Positions 8,406 to 17,516 of a stretch of DNA of 64,000 nucleotides are shown piece after piece; within the stretch, counting starts at the first letter, position 1, and every line of letters starts with the position of its first letter. Position numbers and translations under genes: made by a program. Location of the stretch: contig CAVPRS010000011.1 in the NCBI GenBank assembly GCA_963707895.1, forward strand, positions 310,001 to 374,000. Direction: 5' to 3'. The notes beneath the pieces are model-generated. The model made no database searches. It was not told where the DNA came from and saw nothing but the letters and a program-made list of their open reading frames with translations. This stretch comes from Fodinibacter sp963707895. Its GTDB lineage: Bacteria > Actinomycetota > Actinomycetes > Actinomycetales > Dermatophilaceae.

Positions 8406-8909
8406 TCAGGCGTCGGCGGCCAGCACCTGTTCGCGCAGGATCTCGGCGTGACCGCAGTGCTGGGCGTGCTCGCGCAGCATGTGCAGCATGACCCAGCGCA
8501 GCGGCAGCGGCCCCCGCCGGTTGCCGGGGAGGATGTCGTCGAGCCCCAGGGGAGCGACCGCCCGACGTGAGTCGTCGCACGCCTGCCGGAAGGCGGCCGT
8601 GACCGACGCGACGGTGTCGGCGTCGTCGAGGTCGAAGGACTCGCCCTGCGACTCCGGGATGCCGATCTCGCTCCTCGGGCGCGAGGTCACCGCCTCGTCG
8701 AACCAGACCCGCTCGACGAACGTCGCGTGCTTGAGCAGGCTGAGCAGCGTGGTGCGCGAGGGCACGAGGCGACGGCGGGCCTGCTCCTCGGTGAGCCCGT
8801 CGATGCACTCGAGCAGGATCTGCCGGTGGTCGTCGAGGAACGCGTCGAACTGGCGCCGCAGTGGCGCGTCGAACACGGCGGGGTCCATGGTCGGCGGGGG
8901 GAGGTCCAT
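8406..8909 (-). CDS. DinB/DUF664 family protein
   Basis: A 167-residue four-helix-bundle protein of the DinB-like/DUF664 group, which includes mycothiol- and bacillithiol-dependent enzymes. Visible marks are LRRQFDAFLDDHRQILLECIDGLTEEQA at the start, LLSLLKHATFVERVWF, and the C-terminal VMLHMLREHAQHCGHAEILRE. The three histidines (in KHATFVE, and HAQHCGH) fit the metal site of the fold. In actinobacteria such proteins often use mycothiol, but no substrate can be assigned. I placed the start at the ATG 8909, not at 8930, because TACAGT lies 6 bases upstream of 8909 and would fall inside the gene with the longer start. Confidence 0.8.
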   Translation of the reverse strand: MDLPPPTMDPAVFDAPLRRQFDAFLDDHRQILLECIDGLTEEQARRRLVPSRTTLLSLLKHATFVERVWFDEAVTSRPRSEIGIPESQGESFDLDDADTVASVTAAFRQACDDSRRAVAPLGLDDILPGNRRGPLPLRWVMLHMLREHAQHCGHAEILREQVLAADA

Positions 8910-8915
8910 CGGCTC

Positions 8916-8921
8916 ACTGTA
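8916..8921 (-). promoter_or_regulatory. -10-like hexamer TACAGT for the DinB gene
   Basis: TACAGT on the minus strand lies 6 bases before the ATG at 8909, consistent with a leaderless message. Confidence 0.45.
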
Positions 8922-8949
8922 GGACGGCATCCGCCCGGCTCGACACCGG

Positions 8950-9018
8950 AACCTTCAGCTCAGCACCGGAACGGAACCGGTGCGAAGGTGAAGGTTCTCG
9001 CACCGGGCGGGAAAGTTG
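8950..9018. repeat. Dispersed palindromic element, degenerate copy of 91-bp family
   Basis: This copy keeps the centre and right arm of the family: GAACCTTC, then GGTGCGAAGGTGAAGGTT at 8979-8996, and GGGCGGGAAAGTTG at its right end. The left outer arm (CAACTTTC) has been lost. Better copies lie at 11078-11168 and 40014-40104. It fills the space between the end of bpa and the start of the DinB gene. Confidence 0.75.
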
Positions 9019-9021
9019 GGG

Positions 9022-9657
9022 TCAGAGGTACTGGCCGGTGCCCTCGGCGTGGCCGGGCTCGCCCATCGGGGGCTGGGACTGGGGCATCCCCGGGCCACCG
9101 GGCGACGGCATCCCCTGGTGGCTGGTGCCCGGCGGCAGCTGGCGCATCTGCTGCAGCTGCGCCTGTGCCGCCATCTGCTGCGCGACCAGCGCGGTCTGGA
9201 TGCCGTGGAAGAGCCCCTCCAGCCACCCGACCAGCTGGGCCTGGGCGATCCGCAGCTCGGCGTCGGACGGCGAGTCGTCCTGGAAGGGCAGGGTGATCCG
9301 CTCGAGCTCCTCGACCAGCTCGGGGGCCAGGCCGTCCTCGAGCTCGGCGATCGAGCGGTGGTGGATCTCGGCCAGGCGGGCGCGGCCCTTCTCGTCGAGC
9401 GGTGCGCTGCGCACCTCGTCGAGCAGCTGCTTGACCATCGAGCCGATGCGCATGACCTTGGCCGGCTGCTCGACCAGGTCGGCTGGGTTGGTCGGGCGCG
9501 GCCGGTTCTCGTCGGCGGGAGGGTCGTCGTGCGAGGCCACACCCATCCCGTCGGGGGTGACGACCACGACCCGGTCGCCATCGCTGGTCACGGTCGCGGG
9601 GACGCTTCGGCCCTCGGAGTCGTCCTGGTCGGGGTCGGGGCGGTGCTGCTCGGTCAT
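9022..9657 (-). CDS. bpa: Bacterial proteasome activator Bpa (PafE)
   Basis: A 211-residue homologue of the ATP-independent activator that caps the 20S proteasome in mycobacteria and relatives. Members form a dodecameric ring of helical subunits and open the gate by inserting a C-terminal GQYL motif; this protein ends exactly in GQYL. The helical core runs from about residue 50 to 150 (NPADLVEQPAKVMRIGSMVKQL, then the LVGWLEGLFHGIQTALVAQQMA helix), followed by a Gln/Met/Pro/Gly-rich linker. The disordered N-terminus is acidic. The ATG at 9657 is preferred over an in-frame start 18 bases upstream. The proteasome genes themselves are not in this window. Confidence 0.92.
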   Translation of the reverse strand: MTEQHRPDPDQDDSEGRSVPATVTSDGDRVVVVTPDGMGVASHDDPPADENRPRPTNPADLVEQPAKVMRIGSMVKQLLDEVRSAPLDEKGRARLAEIHHRSIAELEDGLAPELVEELERITLPFQDDSPSDAELRIAQAQLVGWLEGLFHGIQTALVAQQMAAQAQLQQMRQLPPGTSHQGMPSPGGPGMPQSQPPMGEPGHAEGTGQYL

Positions 9658-9709
9658 GGCTCCATCCTGCCCCACGGGCGCGCTCCGGAGGGCGTCGCCC
9701 GTCGCCGGC

Positions 9710-10951
9710 TCAGGCGGCGGCCGGGGCAGGTGCCTGGATGGAGTTCCGGGCGCCGATTCGTCGGAGCAGGGGCTGCGATACGGCCGCCAGCACCGCGGCG
9801 GATGCCGCTGCCGTCACCGTGACCGCGAACGCGCCGGTGTGGCCGTGCTCGTCGGCGAGGCGGCCGGCGACGGCCGAGCCCACGGCGTACCCGATGCCGG
9901 TGGCGCCGGCGAGGAGCGTCATCGCGGCACCGACGCGAGAGGCGGGAGCGGCCCGCTCACCGAGCATGAACACGCTGATCATGTAGGGCGCCACGACGAA
10001 CCCGAGCACGAGCACCACCACGAACAGGCGGGGGATGGTGTCGGTGACGAGCAGGGGGAGCGAGAGCACGGCCAGTCCCAGTGCGGCGACGAGAACCCTT
10101 GCGGGGTAACCGAACCCGGCGGGCAGCGACGCGACGGCCAGCCCGGCCACCACCGAGCCGACCCCGAGCGAGGCGTGCACCAGGCCGGCGATGCCGGCCT
10201 GACCGGCATCCGTCGCAAGCACCGTGGTGCCGGTCTGGATGGACCCGAAGACGACACCGATGAGGAGCTGGGCCATGAGCAGGACGACGAACGTCACCGT
10301 GACGAGCCGGGCGCCGCTGACTGCCGCGGCACGGTGCGCGTGCGCCAGCCGGGCGGTCGGGTGCAGGGCGAACGCGCACCCGAAGACGAGCAGGATGCTC
10401 GCTGCGATGACGAGCGCCAGCTCGGGGCTGGCCACGACGACGATCAGGCCGAGCAGCGCCGGGCCGAGCACGAACGAGGCCTCGTCGGCCGCTCCCTCGT
10501 AGGAGAACGCGGCCTCCATCAGGTGCGGCTGGTGGTGCTCCTCCTCGCGGGTGATCGGGCGCCACCGCACCCGCGCCAGCGGGCCGATCTGCGGCATCGC
10601 GGCACCGGCCACGGCAGCCATCGCGACGACGAGCGCGGGGCCGACCTGGGCGCGGGCGAGGAGGACGAGGGCGAGCAGCCCGAGTCCGCCGAGCAGGGAC
10701 TGGACGAGCACCACCGGACGCTGCCCGACCCGGTCGGCGAGGCTGCCCGCGACGGGTGCGCCCACGGCGTTCGCCACGGCGAGCGCGCCGGCGGCGGCAC
10801 CGCCCGTGCCGTAGGAGCCGGTGGTGCCGGCGACGAGGAGGAGGGTGCCCATCTGGGCCATGGCGAGTGGGAGCCGCCCCACGAACGCGACGGCGACGTA
10901 GAGGGGTCCTGCGAGGGTGAACAGGCGGCGGTAGGAGGCCAGGGGTGACAT
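9710..10951 (-). CDS. MFS transporter
   Basis: A 413-residue major facilitator with 12 predicted helices in two six-helix halves. The first intracellular loop has GSLADRVGQRPVVLVQ, the MFS signature, and the second half repeats it as AGRLADEHGHTG. It belongs to a group of actinobacterial exporters of unknown substrate. The gene starts at the ATG 10951 and ends 52 bases before bpa on the same strand. Upstream lies one full copy of the 91-bp palindromic element, so it is probably not cotranscribed with the FtsX-type permease gene. Confidence 0.85.
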   Translation of the reverse strand: MSPLASYRRLFTLAGPLYVAVAFVGRLPLAMAQMGTLLLVAGTTGSYGTGGAAAGALAVANAVGAPVAGSLADRVGQRPVVLVQSLLGGLGLLALVLLARAQVGPALVVAMAAVAGAAMPQIGPLARVRWRPITREEEHHQPHLMEAAFSYEGAADEASFVLGPALLGLIVVVASPELALVIAASILLVFGCAFALHPTARLAHAHRAAAVSGARLVTVTFVVLLMAQLLIGVVFGSIQTGTTVLATDAGQAGIAGLVHASLGVGSVVAGLAVASLPAGFGYPARVLVAALGLAVLSLPLLVTDTIPRLFVVVLVLGFVVAPYMISVFMLGERAAPASRVGAAMTLLAGATGIGYAVGSAVAGRLADEHGHTGAFAVTVTAAASAAVLAAVSQPLLRRIGARNSIQAPAPAAA

Positions 10952-11077
10952 CGGTGCTTCCGGGGTCGGCGCCCGGGGAGGGCGGAGCGAGCGTGCGCCG
11001 AACCCGCCTCCAACGACGCACCAGGACCCTGTGCGCCCCTGATTCTACCGGCCTGCGCCCGGCGCCCCCGCTCGTCC

Positions 11078-11168
11078 CAACTTTCTCGCCCCATGAGGGA
11101 ACCTTCACCTTCGCACCACAACGGTTCCGGTGCGAAGGTGAAGGTTCCGGGATCGGGCGAGAAAGTTG
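11078..11168. repeat. Dispersed 91-bp palindromic element (full copy)
   Basis: The element opens with CAACTTTC and closes with GAAAGTTG. Inside, AACCTTCACCTTCGCACC (11100-11117) faces its complement GGTGCGAAGGTGAAGGTT, so nearly the whole 91 bp folds as one stem with arms of about 40 bases and a short loop. It has the same length and order as the copy at 40014-40104. It lies between two minus-strand genes. Confidence 0.85.
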
Positions 11169-11194
11169 AGGCGGGGCTCGGGTGGTCCGGCCGG

Positions 11195-14144
11195 TCAGGT
11201 GGTGCGGCGGGTCACCTGCGGCGCCTTGCGGATGCCGGCCCAGGCGATCGCGCCCGCGACCAGCGGGACGGCCACCCCGACGACGAGCAGGGCCAGCCAC
11301 GGGATGACGAGGATCGTCCGGCCGCCGTCCGGGAGACCCGTGGTGGTCCAGCCGCTGCTCGTCAGGGGCCTCGCGATGGCGATGCCCGGCACCAGACCCA
11401 CGGCGACCCCGAGCACGCAGCCGACCGCCGCGAGGAGGAAGGCCGCGGCTCCCGCCATGAGCCGCCGGGTGCCACGCGTCGCCCCGAGGGCGGCCAGGGT
11501 CGCCTGGTCGGTCTGCTGCTCGGCCAGGGTGAGCGCCGTCGAGGTCAGCGTGATGACGAGGATGAGCAGCGCGAACACCCCGAGCAGGACGGCGACGATG
11601 ATGGCGTCGTCGCGCGAGAAGCCTCGCTCGACGCTGACCTGCAGCTCGTCGCCCAGCGACTGCTGCAGCTTCTCGGCTGTCGCCTCGGTGATGGCTGCCC
11701 CCGACGGGTCGCGGACCGTGAGGCTCGCCGTGCGCGTCGGCCAGTCCTTGGTCACGGCGCTGTCGGCGGCGAGCAGGAGGCTCGCGTTGAGCATCCTGCC
11801 CTCGGTGTCGGGGGTGCGCGGCAGCTCGACGACAGGGAGGTCGACCTGCTGCTCCACCTGCACATCGGGGTCGACCGGCCCGGTGGCCGTGGGGTCGACG
11901 AGCGACGTTCCCCTGGCGATGGCGACCGTCGAGCCGCGGGTCGAGCTCGCCGGGAGCTCGCGGGTGACGACGGCGCCGGCGCGCACGGCATCCGCACGGC
12001 TCGGGTCGAGCCCGAGGCGACGGACGATCTCGTCGGCGGGCAGCAGCAGGATCTGGCCGCTGCCCGTGTAGGACGCACCTCCGGACATGCACGGGTTCTC
12101 GGCCGGAACGAAGCTCTTCAGGGTCCCGGCGGCCTCGGCGGCCCGGTAGCGAGCGTCCTCCGCGGCGAACCAGTCGTCGTCCTGCACGGTGCGCTCGGGG
12201 GTGCATCCCGGCGGGACCACGTTGAGGAACCCGACCCGGTAGGGCTCGGTCGGCATGACGCCGTCGCCGGTCATCGACGGGTCACCCGTGTCGAAGGCCG
12301 CGTTCTTCGTGAGCACCAGCCCCGGGGCGGCGGCCCGCAGCGGGTCGAGCGACGGCTCCTCCGGGCCCCAGAGGTTGATGACGGCCTCGCCGGGAAGGGT
12401 CTGGGGCTGGTAGTCGCGGCGGTTCTGCTCGGTGTCGCTGGCCAGCCCGGTGAGCCCGAAGGTCAGCCCCGCGACGGCGGCGAGCACGGCCGCGACGGAG
12501 GGGGCGCTGCGCGAACGGTGCCGGGCGAGGTCGCGGGCCGCCATCCGCAGTGTCGTCGGCAGGTGGCCGCCGAGCCGACCCACGCCGGCCAGGATGACGG
12601 GCACCAGGAAGAGCGTGCCCAGGATGAGCACCACCGCCCCGATCGTGACGGCGAACTCCGCGCCCTCCTCGATGCCGAGAAGCTCGGTCACGCTCGGCAG
12701 CCCTCCGGCGCCGGTGGACCCGAGCACGGCGAAGGCACCCAGCAGGGTCAGCACGACGCCCGCCGCCAGGATGAGCAGGCTCGGGCGGGGCGAGACGCTC
12801 TGGCCGCGCATCACGCCGACGATGTCGAGCCGGCCCAGGCGCCGGGCGGGAGCGAGTGCCGCGACCAGCGTGCTCCCCAGCGCGCACAGCGCGATGCCTG
12901 CCAGCAGTCCCCAGCGGATGTCGAGCGGCACGGTCGGGCTGAAGTCGGCGTCGCTGCGGAACACCGCCAGGAGCACCGGGGTGAGGGCGACCCCGAGGGC
13001 CGTTCCGACCAGCGCCGAGGTGCCTCCCAGCACCAGGGCCTGGGCGAGCACGGTGCGGCGCAGCACCGGGGTGCTCGCACCGTTGCTCGCGGCCAGGGCC
13101 AGGGTGCGGCGCTGACGGGTCGCGCTCACGGCGAAGGCGGGCCCGACGAGCAGGGCCGTGACGATGAGCAGCATGGCGGCGCCCATCCCCACCATCAGGT
13201 TGACCTGGCTCGCGTCACCCGACGCGAACTCCTGGATCTCCGCCGGCAGCTGGTCGACCGACGGCGGGTCGAGCAGGACCTGTCGCGAGGTGACCCGCAG
13301 GCCGTAGTCGTTGAGGTGGCGAACGTCGGCCCAGGTGACCGGGTCGGGGCCGGGGACCAACCAGCTGTTGACGCCCCCCGCTCCATCCGTCGGCGGGACC
13401 GCGACCACGAGCCCCTCGGACCCGTAGAGGCTGCCGGCGGACGCGAGGCCCACGACGTCGTAGGTGTGGTCGGTGCCCTCGACCGTGACGGTGACCCGGC
13501 CGCTGTCGGGCAGGCCGCGGTGACGGCCGTACTCGGTGACGAGCGCCTCCGAGGCGCCGTGCGGCCACCGTCCCGAGAGCAGCCGGAGCCGCTGGCCGAG
13601 GCCCTGCGGGCCGTCGACGGCGAGGCCTTCCACGCTGATCCGGCGCTCGCCGACCGAGGCCCGGCCCTGGAAGCCGGACAGCGGCACCACCGGGGTCCCG
13701 ACCAGGGTGCTCGATCGCCCCGGCGTTGGTGAAGGCGTTGGCCGCGGGGTCGAACCCGGGGATCGGGGTGGCCGTCCCCTGCGAGCTCGACGACCCTCGT
13801 TGCGGGTCGGCGCCCTGGAGCACCTGGGCCCCGTCGACGCCCTCGATGAGCGCCTGGCTCGTGCCGAGGACGAACGGGATCCCCTCGACGCTGTCGATGT
13901 CGGACGTCACGGACAGGGTCACCACGAGGCTGAGCAGCAGGGTGGGGACGGCCACCATGACCACCACCAGAGCGCTGCGGCCCTTGTGCCGGCGCACGTC
14001 GCGTCGCGCCATCCGCAGCGCGACCGCCCAGCTCGAGCGCCACGCGGCGTACCGGCTCGGCTCGCGCGGGTGCGGCTGCTCGCCGGCGTCGCTTCCGACC
14101 CCGCCGCCACCGGCCGGTGCGTCGGGGCGGACCAGCGTCGTCAT
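11195..14144 (-). CDS. ABC transporter permease, FtsX-like (frame broken)
   Basis: A large permease of the MacB/FtsX class, about 982 residues when one extra base is removed. The N-terminus has a basic stretch followed by a first membrane helix (SALVVVMVAVPTLLLSLVVT); FtsX-type membrane blocks recur in the middle and at the C-terminus, separated by long extracytoplasmic regions, a two-FtsX-domain layout. The frame breaks at 13705-13707: dropping one G of GGG there (C on the coding strand) changes AIEHPGRD into AIEHLVGTPVVPLSG and joins the two parts. The ATG at 14144 overlaps the stop of the ATPase gene (ATGA), so permease and ATPase form one complex. Cargo unknown; such systems export peptides, lipids or drugs. 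Confidence 0.85.
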
Positions 14145-14875
14145 CGTGCGGCCTCACCCGCGGCGAGCAGGTCCTCCGGGCTCTCGCGGTGGCCCGTGGT
14201 GTCGACGACGACACCGTCGCGCAGGAAGACCACGCGGTCGGCCCACGCGGCGTGCCGCGCCTCGTGGGTGACCAGCAGGCCCGCCACGCCCTCGTCGCAA
14301 CGGTCGCGCAGCACCCGCAGCACCTCCTCGCCGGTGTGGCTGTCGAGCGCGCCGGTCGGCTCGTCGGCGAGCACGAAGCGGCGGCTGCCGACCAGGGCAC
14401 GGGCGATGGCGACGCGCTGCTGCTGGCCACCCGACATCTGGTCGGGGTAGCGGTCGGAGAGCTCCATCAGGCCCATCAGGTCGAGGGTGTGCCGGGCCTG
14501 GCGGCGGGCCTGCCTGGCTCGGGTGCCGTCGAGCTCGAGCGGCAGGGCGACGTTCTCCGCGGCGGTGAGGCTGGGGATCAGGTTGTAGTCCTGGAAGACG
14601 AAGCCCATCCGGCGTCGGCGCAGCTTGGCGAGGTCGCGCGGCCCGAGGTCGGTGAGGGTGTCGCCGCCGATCGTGACGGTGCCCGAGGTGGGGCGGTCGA
14701 GACCGCCGGCGACGTTGAGCAGGGTCGACTTGCCCGAACCGCTCGGGCCCATGACGGCGACCAGCTCGCCCGGGTGGATCTCGAGGCTGACGCCGGCCAG
14801 CGCGGTCACGGCCGTCTCGTCGCTTCCGTGGATGCGGGTGACGTCGGTGATGACGACGTGCGGTGCGGTGCTCAT
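14141..14875 (-). CDS. ABC transporter ATP-binding protein (MacB/LolD type)
   Basis: A 244-residue ATPase of the LolD/MacB group, which always works with FtsX-like permeases. Motifs are all present: Walker A GPSGSGKST near residue 44, Q-loop FVFQDYNLIPSLTAAENV, signature MSGGQQQRVAIARAL, Walker B FVLADEPTGALD, and the switch histidine in LLVTHEARHAAWAD. It overlaps the padR gene upstream and the FtsX permease gene downstream by four bases each (ATGA), so the three are surely one transcription unit under PadR control. Confidence 0.93.
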   Translation of the reverse strand: MSTAPHVVITDVTRIHGSDETAVTALAGVSLEIHPGELVAVMGPSGSGKSTLLNVAGGLDRPTSGTVTIGGDTLTDLGPRDLAKLRRRRMGFVFQDYNLIPSLTAAENVALPLELDGTRARQARRQARHTLDLMGLMELSDRYPDQMSGGQQQRVAIARALVGSRRFVLADEPTGALDSHTGEEVLRVLRDRCDEGVAGLLVTHEARHAAWADRVVFLRDGVVVDTTGHRESPEDLLAAGEAAR

Positions 14876-15613
14876 GGTGTGGTCCCCCCGGGGGTGGCGC
14901 TGTTGCTGACGGCCGCGGGCGGCTGCCGGGTCGTGGTCTCGGGCGTGGCTTCGCCCGGCGCCGACGGCGGTCCGCCGCCGGTCGGGTCGTGGTCGCGTGC
15001 GCTGGCGCCGGATGTCGTGCGTACGGGTCGGCGGGCGAGCATCGTCTCGACGTGGTCGAGCCAGCGCACCTCCGCCTCCGCCGCGAAGACGAGGTTCTCG
15101 AGCACGAGCAGCCAGGCCAGGCCGTGGTCGGCGTCGGCCTCGGCCGCGGCTTCGGTGCGTGGCCCGGCCCGCGTCGGAGCCCTCGGCCGCCCCCTCCGCG
15201 CGGCCGAGGGACTCCCGCTTGAGCCGGGTCAGGTCGTGCAGGTGCCGCAGGGTGGCGGTGCGCTGGGCCTGGACGACGTGCTGCACGTCGACGCCCGGAG
15301 CCGTGACGGCCAGGGCGAGCTTGATGGTCAGCTCGTCGCGCGGGGTGCTGGTGCGGTCGACCGGGGTGACCCACCAGGCGCCGAGCTCGGCGTGCCCGGC
15401 GCGGGTGAGCCGGTAGGCGATGCGACCCTCGGCATCCGCCGCACCGGCGGACTCGACGAGGCCGTCGCGCACGAGCCGGTCGAGGGTCGTGTAGACCTGT
15501 CCGACGTTGAGCGGCCAGGTGCCACCGGTGCGCGTCTCGAACTCGCTGCGCAGCTGGGCGCCGTACTTCTCGCCCTCGGCGAGCAGGGCCATGAGCCCGG
15601 ACCGGACCGACAC
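14872..15613 (-). CDS. PadR family transcriptional regulator (frame broken)
   Basis: A PadR-type repressor, about 246 residues after correcting one base. The N-terminal winged helix is clear: SGLMALLAEGEKYGAQLRSEFE, then WPLNVGQVYTTLDRLVRDGLVE and the wing RIAYRLTRAGHAEL. The C-terminal effector and dimer part includes LVLENLVFAAEAEVRWLDHVETML, but in another frame. Dropping one base in the G/C run at 15161-15170 joins the halves (DAGRPRTEAAAE). The GTG at 15613 is preceded by GGGAAGAG and fits the family start. It probably represses its own operon through the inverted repeat just upstream and may control the divergent small gene as well. Confidence 0.85.
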
Positions 15614-15637
15614 GTGCGACTCTCTTCCCCAGGATGG

Positions 15638-15681
15638 ATACCCGGTATTGCGGGATGTCGTCCGCAAGGTATACCGAGTAT
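15638..15681. promoter_or_regulatory. Probable PadR operator in divergent promoter region
   Basis: An inverted repeat with right half CCGCAAGGTATACCGAGTAT and left half ATACCCGGTATTGCGG (4-base gap in the left arm). The ATAC...GTAT words match the type of site bound by PadR proteins. It lies 24 bases upstream of the padR start and 49 bases before the divergent small gene. Confidence 0.65.
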
Positions 15682-15730
15682 GTGGGGGAGGGTCAAGCAT
15701 GACACGGAGCCGATCGGGCAAGGAGGACGA

Positions 15731-15847
15731 GTGAGCCCACTCCAGATCCGACCCGTCGGAGGTGCCCTCGGGTGCCTCGCCATGGTGTTCGTCTCCGTCG
15801 TCCTCTCGGTGCTGCTGACGGTCGGGCTCAACCTGCTCCTGCGCTGA
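15731..15847 (+). CDS. Small single-pass membrane protein, 38 residues
   Basis: Starts with GTG at 15731, with AGGAGG only 4-9 bases before it (15721-15726), and ends at TGA 15847. Residues about 14-36 (LGCLAMVFVSVVLSVLLTVG and on) form one hydrophobic helix ending in an arginine. I recall similar short proteins (a GC-L motif, then a Val/Leu-rich helix and NLLLR-type end) in other actinobacteria. It is divergent from padR and shares the operator region, so it may be co-regulated with the ABC system. Function unknown. Confidence 0.7.
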   Translation: MSPLQIRPVGGALGCLAMVFVSVVLSVLLTVGLNLLLR

Positions 15848-15892
15848 AACGCCGCAGCGACCGAGGCCTCCGGCCCGCCCGACCTCGCCTGC

Positions 15893-15940
15893 GCTACCGC
15901 CTCGTAGGTGGAGCGATCGGTGCACCTACCGAGCGGTAGC
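15893..15940. terminator. 48-bp palindrome between convergent genes
   Basis: Arms 15893-15910 and 15923-15940 pair over 18 bases with a few mismatches (outer word GCTACCGC, inner word TAGGTG) around a 12-base loop. It lies between the 3' ends of the small membrane protein gene and the DUF1304 gene, so it may end both transcripts. Confidence 0.6.
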
Positions 15941-15997
15941 CGGCGCCACGTCGCCCTGGCCTGCCGCCGATGGGTGCGACCAGCCGGACTCGCACGC

Positions 15998-16360
15998 TCA
16001 GTGGGCGAGCACCTGCGCGACGAGGGCGAGGGCGGCCGGCAGGGCCTGGACCCACAGGATCCGACGGCTCGCCGTCACCGCGCCGTAGACCCCGGCGACG
16101 ACCACGCAGGAGAGGGTGAACACCGCGAAGGCGTACCGGTGCTCCTCGGGACCCACCAGCGCGAGCACCAGGCCGGCCACGAGGAACCCGTTGTAGAGCC
16201 CCTGGTTGGCGGCGAGCACCTTGGTCTGCGCCGCGAGCTCGGGCGTGGTGCCGAACGCCGCCCGGCCGCGCGGGGTGTCCCACAGCACCATCTCGAGCAC
16301 GACGATGTAGACGTGGATGAGCGCCACGAGGGCGGTGAGGACCGTGGCGACCGCTGTCAT
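15998..16360 (-). CDS. DUF1304 family membrane protein
   Basis: A 120-residue integral membrane protein with four helices. DUF1304 marks are LIHVYIVVLEMVLWDTPRG at the start, FGTTPELAAQTKVLAANQGLYNGFL in the middle, and the last helix pair AVFTLSCVVVAGVYGAVTA. The family is widespread but has no known biochemical role. The ATG at 16360 opens the first helix. About 100 bases separate it from the upstream quinone oxidoreductase gene on the same strand. Confidence 0.85.
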   Translation of the reverse strand: MTAVATVLTALVALIHVYIVVLEMVLWDTPRGRAAFGTTPELAAQTKVLAANQGLYNGFLVAGLVLALVGPEEHRYAFAVFTLSCVVVAGVYGAVTASRRILWVQALPAALALVAQVLAH

Positions 16361-16466
16361 GTGCGATGTCTACCGCACGCGGTGCGGCCGCGTCACCAAC
16401 GCGGGGAGCGTCCACGTCAGCAACGGACGCGGCAGCGCTACATCAACGTGCGGTGCGCCCGCCCCG

Positions 16467-17448
16467 TCAGCCGGTGGTGAGCAGGATCTTGCCCACGTGC
16501 TCGCCGGCCTCGAGCTCACGGTGCGCCTCGGCGGCATCGGCGAGGGGATGGCGCGAGTGGACGACCGCTCGCACCCGACCGTCGGCGACCAGCGGCCAGA
16601 CGTGCTCGCGCACCGCCGCCACGATGGTCGCCTTCTCGGCCGCCGGCCGCGCCCGCAGCGTGGTGGCGATGACGGCGCCGCGCTTCGCGAGCAGCGCCGC
16701 GATGTCGAGCTCACCTCGCGTGCCGCCCTGCATGCCGATGATGACCAGTCGACCGCTGGTGGCGAGCGCAGAAACGTTGCGGGACAGGTACTTCGCACCG
16801 ACGATGTCGAGGATGACGTCGGCGCCGTTCCCGTCGGTGGCCTCGCGCGACCCGCTCGACGAAGTCCTCCTCGCGGTAGTTGACCAGCACCTCGGCCCCG
16901 AGCTCGCGACACGCCTCGAGCTTGGCCGCCGACCCGGCGGTGACGATGACGTGCGCCCCCACCTGCCGGGCCAGCTGCACCGCCATCGTGCCGATGCCGG
17001 ACGACCCCCCGTGCACGAGCAGGGTCTCGCCGGGCTGGAGGTTGGCGATGAGGAACACGTTGGACCAGACGGTGCACACCACCTCGGGCAGCGCCGCCGC
17101 ATCGACGAGCGACACCCCCTCGGGCACGGGGAGCAGCTGCCCGGCCGGCACCCGCACCTGCTCGGCGTACCCGCCACCGGCGAGCAGCGCGCACACCTCG
17201 TCGCCGACCGCCCAGCCGTCGACGCCGTCACCGAGGGCCTCGACGACCCCGCTGACCTCCAGCCCCGGGACGTCGGACTCGCCGGCCGGTGGCGAGTAGT
17301 GGCCCTGGCGCTGCAGCAGGTCGGCGCGGTTGACTCCGGCAGCCGCGACCCGCACGAGCACCTCCCCGGCGCGTGGGGTGGGCGTGTCGACGTCGGAGAG
17401 CACCAGCGCGTCGGGGCCGCCGAACTCGGGGAGGGTGATCGCCTTCAT
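16467..17448 (-). CDS. NAD(P)H:quinone oxidoreductase, PIG3 type (frame broken)
   Basis: A medium-chain dehydrogenase/reductase without zinc ligands, about 326 residues after removing one base. The N-terminal domain has GVNRADLLQRQGHYSPP, typical of the PIG3/TP53I3 quinone oxidoreductase group; the Rossmann part has LLVHGGSSGIGTMAVQLAR and NYREEDFVER. After that point the rest (REATDGNGADVILDIVGAKYL through the C-terminal LEAGEHVGKILLTTG) lies in another frame. Dropping one C from the CCC at 16851-16853 joins them as FVERSREATDGNG. Members reduce quinones with NADPH. A TACCGT hexamer lies 6 bases before the ATG at 17448. Confidence 0.88.
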
Positions 17449-17454
17449 CCGGCC

Positions 17455-17460
17455 ACGGTA
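17455..17460 (-). promoter_or_regulatory. -10-like hexamer TACCGT for the quinone oxidoreductase gene
   Basis: TACCGT on the minus strand lies 6 bases before the ATG at 17448. No ribosome-binding site is visible. Confidence 0.5.
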
Positions 17461-17516
17461 TGTCCTGGCACGGCTCGTGCGCCCGGGCGGGGAGGCCCGC
17501 TCTCGGATCGCCCGGG

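Noticed and set aside
13690..13720. Programmed frameshifting in the FtsX-type permease gene
   Set aside because: No slippery heptamer or downstream pseudoknot stands out, and the same kind of one-base change occurs in five other unrelated genes, which fits error better.
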